Below are positions 59,078-64,000 of a stretch of 64,000 nt of DNA, piece by piece; position 1 is the stretch's first letter, and every line of letters starts with the position of its first letter. The translations under genes were made by a program, and so were the position numbers. Source of the DNA: Salinarimonas sp046292825 (lineage in GTDB: Bacteria; Pseudomonadota; Alphaproteobacteria; Rhizobiales; Beijerinckiaceae); assembly GCF_046292825.1 (NCBI RefSeq), contig NZ_JBKBQG010000004.1, forward strand, positions 62,001 to 126,000. The letters are read 5' to 3'. The notes below the pieces were generated by a model. The model searched no databases. It was given only the letters and a program-made list of their open reading frames with translations, and was not told the origin of the DNA.

Positions 59078-60418
59078 TCAGAGGCCGACGATATCGTCCA
59101 GCTCGGAATAATCGGGGGGCGTGTTGTCGATCGCGCGCCCGGCCACGACGATCGTCCGGTCGGATTGCGGGCGCGACAGGAGCTCCGTCATCGCCCGCGC
59201 CCGCACGATCACGAGATCCGCCGGGTCGCCGGCTTCGAGCCGCCCGTGGCGATCGAGCCCCATCACGTCGGCGGGCGTCGCGGCGACCGTGCGCAGCCAA
59301 TTGCGGTCGGAATGGTCGAGATGGCAGATCCGCGTCGCCTCGCGGAAGACCTCGAGGAGATCGAGGTCGCCATAGGCGTAGAACGGGTCGCGCGTGTTGT
59401 CGGAGGCGACCATCACGGGGATGCCGGCCGCCTTCAATTCGTGCAGCGGCGCGACCCCGCGCAGCCGCGGCGTGCGCCCGCTCGCGCGATCCTGGAGATA
59501 TTGGTTGCACATCGGCAGGGAGACGACGGCGAGCCGCGCCTCGCAGGCGAGATCGATGGTGCGGGCGAGATCGTCCTCGTCCATGGTCGCGAGCGCGCAG
59601 CAATGGCCGCACAGGATCTTGCCGCGGAAGCGGTTGCGGATCGCGGCCTGCGCGATGCGCGAAAGCGTGCGGGCGTCCGGCGCGAGGCTCTCGTCGACGT
59701 GCAGGTCGACGTCGAGCCCCTCCGCGGCGGCGGCCTGGAACAGGCGGTCGAGCGCGGCGTCGAGCTTCGCATCGGGCGCCGCTCCGAGATAGGTCACGCC
59801 GCCGAGCACGCCCTCGTAGCGCGCGACCGTCTCGACGATCGCGCGGAATTGCGGCTCGTCGTCGAGAACGAGGTCGATCGGCAGAAGCGCGGTCGCCTGC
59901 AGCGCGATCACGCCGGCCCAGTTCTCGCGCATCTCCGCGAAGACGGGCCAGGAGATCGCGGTCTGCTTGCCGATCGAATCGAGATGGGTGCGGATCGCGC
60001 CCGTGCCGTGGGCGAGCGCGCAGCGCAGGGCGAAATCCATGCGGCGGGCGACGTCCTGCGCGCTCCAATTCGCCTCGCGGTCCGCCTCCGCCGCCGCGAG
60101 CGCGCCCATGAAGCTGCCGTCCGGGTTGCGGCGGCGCGGCCAGATGTGGCCCTTGTCGAGATGGGTGTGGATGTCGACGAGCCGCGGCAGGACGATCGCC
60201 CCGCCGCAATCGACGCGCGGCACGTCCTCCCCGTCGAGGTGGAAGCCGCCGGCGGGCGCGAGGCTCGCGATCCGCCCGTTCTCGATCATGACGTCGATGC
60301 GCATGAACCCGTCGGCATCGGCGGCGACGCCGCCGGCGGAGACGAGGCAGGCCGGCGCGCGCGCGTTCTCGAGCCGGAAGGCGCGAGCGTCGGGAAGGGG
60401 GAGGAAGCCGCGGGCCAT
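59078..60418 (-). CDS. Cytosine deaminase-like amidohydrolase
   Basis: A 446-residue metal-dependent hydrolase of the CodA branch. Metal ligands are visible in VDIHTHLDKGHIW (His-x-His), DLHVDES, CGHCCAL and ASDNTRDPFYAYGDLD. It would deaminate cytosine or a related pyrimidine or aminopyrimidine. It is adjacent to the ABC permease gene (1-bp gap) and to the FAD-linked oxidase, in the transporter operon. The natural substrate may be a thiamine- or pyrimidine-breakdown product; that is inferred from the neighbours. Confidence 0.85.
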   Translation of the reverse strand: MARGFLPLPDARAFRLENARAPACLVSAGGVAADADGFMRIDVMIENGRIASLAPAGGFHLDGEDVPRVDCGGAIVLPRLVDIHTHLDKGHIWPRRRNPDGSFMGALAAAEADREANWSAQDVARRMDFALRCALAHGTGAIRTHLDSIGKQTAISWPVFAEMRENWAGVIALQATALLPIDLVLDDEPQFRAIVETVARYEGVLGGVTYLGAAPDAKLDAALDRLFQAAAAEGLDVDLHVDESLAPDARTLSRIAQAAIRNRFRGKILCGHCCALATMDEDDLARTIDLACEARLAVVSLPMCNQYLQDRASGRTPRLRGVAPLHELKAAGIPVMVASDNTRDPFYAYGDLDLLEVFREATRICHLDHSDRNWLRTVAATPADVMGLDRHGRLEAGDPADLVIVRARAMTELLSRPQSDRTIVVAGRAIDNTPPDYSELDDIVGL

Positions 60419-60419
60419 C

Positions 60420-61328
60420 TCAGCGCTCCCGCTTCAGAGCGCTCTCGTGCCAGCGCCGCAAGAGGAGATGCGAGAGCGCCGACATCGCGAGGAAGATCAC
60501 GACGCCCGTCACCGAGAGGAGCGCGAGCGCGGCGAACAGGCGGGGGATGTTGAGCCGGAACTGGCTCTCGATGATGCGATAGGCGAGCCCCGACCCCGCC
60601 CCCGCCGACCCCGCCGCGATCTCGGCGACGACAGCGCCGATGAGCGCGAGCCCGCCGGCGATCTTGAGGCCGGCGAGGAAATAGGGCAGGGCGGCCGGCG
60701 CGCGCAGATACCAGAGCGCCTTCACCCGCGACAGGAAGCGCCCGACCCGGGGCGGCGCCCATTTCGGCCGGGTCGAGCCGTAGAGGTCGAACAGCTCGAG
60801 CAGGTTGCGGTCGACCGATTGCAGGCCGAGCGTCGTGTTCGACAGGATCGGGAAGAAGGCGACGATCCAGGCGCAGGTGAGGACGGCGGCCTCCTGCGGC
60901 ATGTAGATGAGGAGGAGCGGCGAGATCGCGACGACCGGCGTCACCTGCAGGACGACGGCATAGGGATAGAGCGAATATTCGACGATCCGCGACAGCGACA
61001 GGAGCACCGCGAGCGACACGCCGCCGAGGACCGCGAGCGCGAGGCCGAGGAAGGTCGTCCGCAAGGTCTGCAGCAGCGAGCCGAACAGGAGCGGCCAATC
61101 CGCGATCAGCGTCGCCCAGATCCGGCTCGGCGCGGGCAGGATGAAATGGGGGACGTTGTAGGCGACGACGTAGCTCTCCCACCCGAGCAGGAGGAGCGCG
61201 AACAGGCCGAGCGGCAGGGCGATCTTGAGAACGCGGCCGAAATCGCGCTTCTCGGCGGGAGCGGCCGCGGCGGAGGGAGCCTCGACGGAGGTCGGCATGG
61301 AGCGGGTCGTCAGGTCGGTGGTCGCCAT
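60420..61328 (-). CDS. ABC transporter permease (NitT/TauT type)
   Basis: A 302-residue inner-membrane permease. About six helices, with the cytoplasmic loop ELFDLYGSTRPKWAPP-type segment and ALPYFLAGLKIAGGLALIGAVVAEI forming the EAA-like contact to the ATPase. It transports the ligand delivered by the NMT1-type binding protein. GGAGGG precedes ATG 61328. It lies between the ATPase and the amidohydrolase genes in the operon. Confidence 0.9.
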   Translation of the reverse strand: MATTDLTTRSMPTSVEAPSAAAAPAEKRDFGRVLKIALPLGLFALLLLGWESYVVAYNVPHFILPAPSRIWATLIADWPLLFGSLLQTLRTTFLGLALAVLGGVSLAVLLSLSRIVEYSLYPYAVVLQVTPVVAISPLLLIYMPQEAAVLTCAWIVAFFPILSNTTLGLQSVDRNLLELFDLYGSTRPKWAPPRVGRFLSRVKALWYLRAPAALPYFLAGLKIAGGLALIGAVVAEIAAGSAGAGSGLAYRIIESQFRLNIPRLFAALALLSVTGVVIFLAMSALSHLLLRRWHESALKRER

Positions 61329-61339
61329 CGGGCCCTCCT

Positions 61340-62170
61340 TCACAGATGCTCGTCGGCGCCCATCGCGCCGTGGAGGGCGGCGCTCGTGCGCCGGCACAGA
61401 TCCGCGTAGAGCGCCGTCGTGCGGAAGCTCTCGTCGCGGGGGGAGGGCTCGTCCACCGGGATCTCGGCGACGATGCGCCCGGGGCGAGCCGCCATCACCA
61501 CGATTCGCGTCGAGAGATAGACGCTCTCGTAGACCGAATGGGTGACGAACACGATCGTGCAGCCGAATTCCTTCTGCAGCCGCAGGAGATCGTCGTTCAG
61601 CTTGAAGCGGGTGATCTCGTCGAGCGCGGCGAAGGGCTCGTCCATGAGCAGGATCTTGGGCCGCAGCGACAGCGCGCGGGCGATCGAGACGCGCATCTTC
61701 ATGCCGCCGGAGAGCTCGCGCGGATAGGCGTGCGCGAATTTGTCGAGGCCCACGAGGGCGAGGCAGGAGGCGATCGCGCCCTGCGCCTCCCGCCGCGAGA
61801 CGCCGCGCAGGCGAAGCGGCAGGAAGACGTTGTCGGCGACGTTCGCCCAGGGCATCAGGGTCGGCTCCTGGAAGACGAAGCCGATGTCGCCGCGATGGTC
61901 GTCCCCGTCCGCCGCGCCCGGCCAGACCACCCGCCCGCGCGAGGGATCGACGAGGCCGGCGAGGATTCGCAGCGCCGTCGACTTCCCGCAGCCGGAGGGA
62001 CCGAGCAGCGACACGAATTCCTGTCCGCGTATGTCGAGGTCGAGCCCGGACAGAGCGACCGTGCCGTTGGCGAAGGTCTTGTCGACGCCCTCGAGCGAGA
62101 CGAGCGTCTGCCCGGCGCGGACGGGGCGGGGCGGCGAATCGGCGCGGGCGGTCGTTACGGTCACGGGCAT
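61340..62170 (-). CDS. ABC transporter ATPase (NitT/TauT type)
   Basis: A 276-residue ATPase with Walker A GPSGCGKST, Q-loop VFQEPTLMPW, signature LSGGMKMR, Walker B LLMDEPFAALD and H-loop VTHSVYE. It powers the adjacent permease. ATG 62170 begins MPVTVTTARADS; a longer frame starting at 62218 is possible but adds only basic residues. The gene is 11 bp upstream of the permease gene. Confidence 0.93.
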   Translation of the reverse strand: MPVTVTTARADSPPRPVRAGQTLVSLEGVDKTFANGTVALSGLDLDIRGQEFVSLLGPSGCGKSTALRILAGLVDPSRGRVVWPGAADGDDHRGDIGFVFQEPTLMPWANVADNVFLPLRLRGVSRREAQGAIASCLALVGLDKFAHAYPRELSGGMKMRVSIARALSLRPKILLMDEPFAALDEITRFKLNDDLLRLQKEFGCTIVFVTHSVYESVYLSTRIVVMAARPGRIVAEIPVDEPSPRDESFRTTALYADLCRRTSAALHGAMGADEHL

Positions 62171-62246
62171 CGGCTGCGTCCGGCGGCGCGGGGGAAGCGA
62201 CCGGGCGCGCCGCCGCACGCCCGGCCGACCTCTTCCTACGCGGTCT

Positions 62247-63260
62247 TCACTGCGGGCGCAGCTCGATTCCGACCTTCGCGTTGACGAAATCGAGCATGTA
62301 GGCCTGGCGGAAATCGAGGTCCGCCGGGAACAGGCCCGCAGCGACCATGCGGTTGAAGAAGCTCTCCATCCGGGCGTCGGTCATGGCGCCGATGCCGAGC
62401 TCCAGCGTGTCGCCCGAATCGACGATGCCGTATTCCTTGAGCTTCTCGATCGAATACTCGATCTTCTCGAGCGTCATCTCCGGATTGTCGGCGAGGATCA
62501 GCTCGTTGGCGGCGGCATTGTCGCCGTAGAGATAATTGTACCAGCCGAGGATCGAGCCCTCGACGAAGCAGCGCACCACTTCCGGGTCGCTCTCGACCAG
62601 TTCGCGGCGCGTCTCGATCGTGGTGGAATAGGTGTCGAAGCCGTAATCGGCGAGCAGGAACACGTTCGGCGTGAAGCCGGCCTCCTGCTCGATGGCGAAG
62701 GGCTCGGAGGTCAGGTAGCCCTGCTGGACCGCGCGCGGATTGGCGAGGAAGGGCGCCGGGTTGAAGGTGTAGGGCTGGGTGTTCGCCTCCGAGAAGCCGT
62801 GCTCGACGATCAGCCACTGATAGAAGGTCGCGAGGCCCTCGCGGCCCACCAGGATCGCCGGGCTCTCGCGCAGGCTCTCGAAGGTGTCGAACTCGCCCGG
62901 ATGCGACATCAGGATCTGCGGATCCTTCTGGAACATCGCGGCGACGACGATCGTCGGAATCTCCTCCTGGATCGCGGAGAAGGCCTGGATCATGTTGCCG
63001 CCCATGTAGAAGTCGATCCGCCCGACGGGGAGCAGCATGCGGTTGTTCGCCTGCGGCCCGCCGGGGACGATCTCGACGTCGAGCCCGCACGCGGCGTAGG
63101 TGCCGTCGGCGACCGCCTGGTAGAAGCCGCCGTGCTCGGCCTGGGCGACCCAGTTGGTGCCGAAGCGGACCTGCCGGAGGTCCTGCGCCGCCAGGGGCCC
63201 GGCGAGGAGCGCGAGGCCGGAGGCGGCGCACGCGAGCGTCGCGATGGTGTGAAGCTTCAT
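62247..63260 (-). CDS. NMT1/THI5-like periplasmic binding protein
   Basis: A 337-residue solute-binding protein. Residues 1-26 are a Sec signal peptide. The mature domain has the NMT1/THI5 pattern: RFGTNWVAQAEHGGFYQAVADG, GRIDFYMGGNM and LTSEPFAIEQEAGFTP. Members bind pyrimidine compounds such as hydroxymethylpyrimidine or other aromatics. It is the first gene of the operon and likely determines its substrate. I looked for a TPP riboswitch before it and saw none. Confidence 0.9.
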   Translation of the reverse strand: MKLHTIATLACAASGLALLAGPLAAQDLRQVRFGTNWVAQAEHGGFYQAVADGTYAACGLDVEIVPGGPQANNRMLLPVGRIDFYMGGNMIQAFSAIQEEIPTIVVAAMFQKDPQILMSHPGEFDTFESLRESPAILVGREGLATFYQWLIVEHGFSEANTQPYTFNPAPFLANPRAVQQGYLTSEPFAIEQEAGFTPNVFLLADYGFDTYSTTIETRRELVESDPEVVRCFVEGSILGWYNYLYGDNAAANELILADNPEMTLEKIEYSIEKLKEYGIVDSGDTLELGIGAMTDARMESFFNRMVAAGLFPADLDFRQAYMLDFVNAKVGIELRPQ

Positions 63261-63516
63261 CTGCCTAACCCTGCCTGTTCAAGTGCCTAAACTCTGGGCA
63301 ATCCCGCCGCGCGGGCCCCTCAGTCTTGCGAGGCGCGCACGAGCTTGGCAAGGGTCGTGCCGTTGGGAGAGGGGTGCGACGGATGGCGTCGTCCACCGCG
63401 ACGGTCTCCCGCGCCCCGCCGGGCCGGGGAGCGCACGCCTCGGCGTCCTGCCTGCGTTGGCCGAAGGCGGTGCGGCCGCTCTCCTTCGCCTGGGCGTTCG
63501 TTAATCTTTCGCAGGT

Positions 63517-63695
63517 TGTCATCCCGGGCCGCGAAGCGGACCCGGGACCCATAAACTCGACGACAGGTTCGAGCGCGCATGCCGCGCTCGTTCCGCTACA
63601 TTCGGGCAGCTTCCGCCGGAGAAACGCAGCCTACAGGCTGCGACTGAGACGTCGTGGTTCTGGGTCCCGGATCGCCTTCGGCGTCCGGGATGACA
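63517..63695. repeat. Large palindromic intergenic repeat (type 1), copy D
   Basis: A 179-bp copy in the orientation of copy A (left end with GGGCCGCGAAGCGGACCC, right end GGATCGCCTTCGGCGTCC). It occupies the middle of the 532-bp gap between the binding-protein gene and the cytochrome b561 gene. The flank TTCGTTAATCTTTC before it also resembles flanks of copy B and of the 100-bp element. Confidence 0.9.
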
Positions 63696-63792
63696 CCGCA
63701 ACGTTTGAAACGCCTAGGCTCGAGCGGGATGGGAGACCGTCGAACTCGTCGGCGGCCCCGATCGTAGGGAGAGGGATCGCCGGGTCCGCACG

Positions 63793-64000
63793 TCACGTCG
63801 GGCGAAGGGTTTGGGCCCCCCTCGCCGGGAGCATCCGCGTCAGCGTCGCGTCGCGGACGACCAGATGGTGCATGAGCGCGCCGGCGACGTGGAGCGCGAG
63901 GAGGGCGAGGAGCACGATCGCGACGCGTCCGTGCAGCGCGCGCGGCGGATAGGCGTCGAAGGCGCCGGGCAGCGGCGCGAGGCCCTCCCCGAACAGGGGC
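63793..64000 (-). CDS. Cytochrome b561 family, C-terminal end
   Basis: The last ~68 codons of a minus-strand gene whose start lies beyond the window. The frame shows a helix VLLALLALHVAGALMHHLV followed by RDATLTRMLP, the typical C-terminal His-x-His-containing helix and tail of bacterial cytochrome b561 (quinol/superoxide oxidase type). The stop codon is at 63793-63795. The identity rests on this short part. Confidence 0.75.
   Translation of the reverse strand, partial: PLFGEGLAPLPGAFDAYPPRALHGRVAIVLLALLALHVAGALMHHLVVRDATLTRMLPARGAQTLRPT

Noticed and set aside
63261..63516. A TPP riboswitch upstream of the NMT1-like gene
   Set aside because: I looked for the conserved CTGAGA and ACC-TGATCTGG-type segments on the minus strand and found none.

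Overview
This window is GC-rich (around 70 percent by eye) chromosomal DNA. Several gene sets point to an alphaproteobacterium, probably of the Hyphomicrobiales (Rhizobiales): the rpiA, DUF2059, gor run; a NrnC-type nanoRNase; lptC-lptA-lptB; a fold-type III ornithine decarboxylase behind a long leader; the Hsp20/DUF1150 pair; and the phaR, phbA, phbB set. A Salinarimonas- or Methylobacterium-like relative would fit, but the genus is a guess. No tRNA, rRNA, insertion sequence, prophage or CRISPR array was seen.

Layout. 1-9000: end of murJ, dksA with a clear promoter and terminator, an AraC/GyrI regulator, a DUF2007-trmN6-marR operon, a long-chain polyprenyl diphosphate synthase, a secreted Pro/Gly-tailed protein and a class A penicillin-binding protein. 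9000-13050: DUF1150 and Hsp20, a lower-GC two-gene cassette of unknown function, and ETF-ubiquinone oxidoreductase. 13176-16154: copA-cueR behind a MerR-type promoter with a 19-base spacer. 16234-20836: a Crp/Fnr regulator divergent from a soluble PAS chemoreceptor and a GGDEF-EAL protein. 20854-25145: a seven-gene cation/proton antiporter operon in Mbh-module order, without a full-length MrpA. 25221-28132: an iron(III) ABC importer (no ATPase gene) with two Irr-like upstream boxes. 28455-33139: a small HTH regulator, RidA and a creatininase-like amidase, then polyhydroxybutyrate genes phbB and phbA opposite phaR. 33496-36748: nrnC and lptC-lptA-lptB. 36856-45331: envelope proteins, rpiA, DUF2059, gor, an aldo/keto reductase, an EAL protein with a degenerate GGDEF, mscL and ornithine decarboxylase. 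45368-48762: a TerB-like protein, eda, a PP2C phosphatase, a MarC protein and a secreted protein.

The most interesting locus is 48935-54889. A crotonase with both catalytic glutamates of RpfF (diffusible signal factor synthase) faces, with 19 bp tail-to-tail overlap, a hybrid kinase built like RpfC (membrane sensor, HisKA, HATPase, REC, Hpt). Upstream of that kinase, and coupled to it by ATGA, lies a response regulator with PAS-GGDEF-EAL output. Together they look like a complete DSF-type quorum-sensing circuit that signals into cyclic di-GMP through a GGDEF-EAL protein instead of the HD-GYP protein RpfG.

55300-64000: a MarR regulator, two flavodoxin-fold quinone reductases, and a five-gene operon (NMT1/THI5-like binding protein, ATPase, permease, cytosine-deaminase-like amidohydrolase, FAD-linked oxidase) that looks like uptake and processing of a pyrimidine-like compound. 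A cytochrome b561 fragment ends the window. Four copies of a ~180-bp palindromic repeat and several smaller inverted repeats are scattered between the operons.
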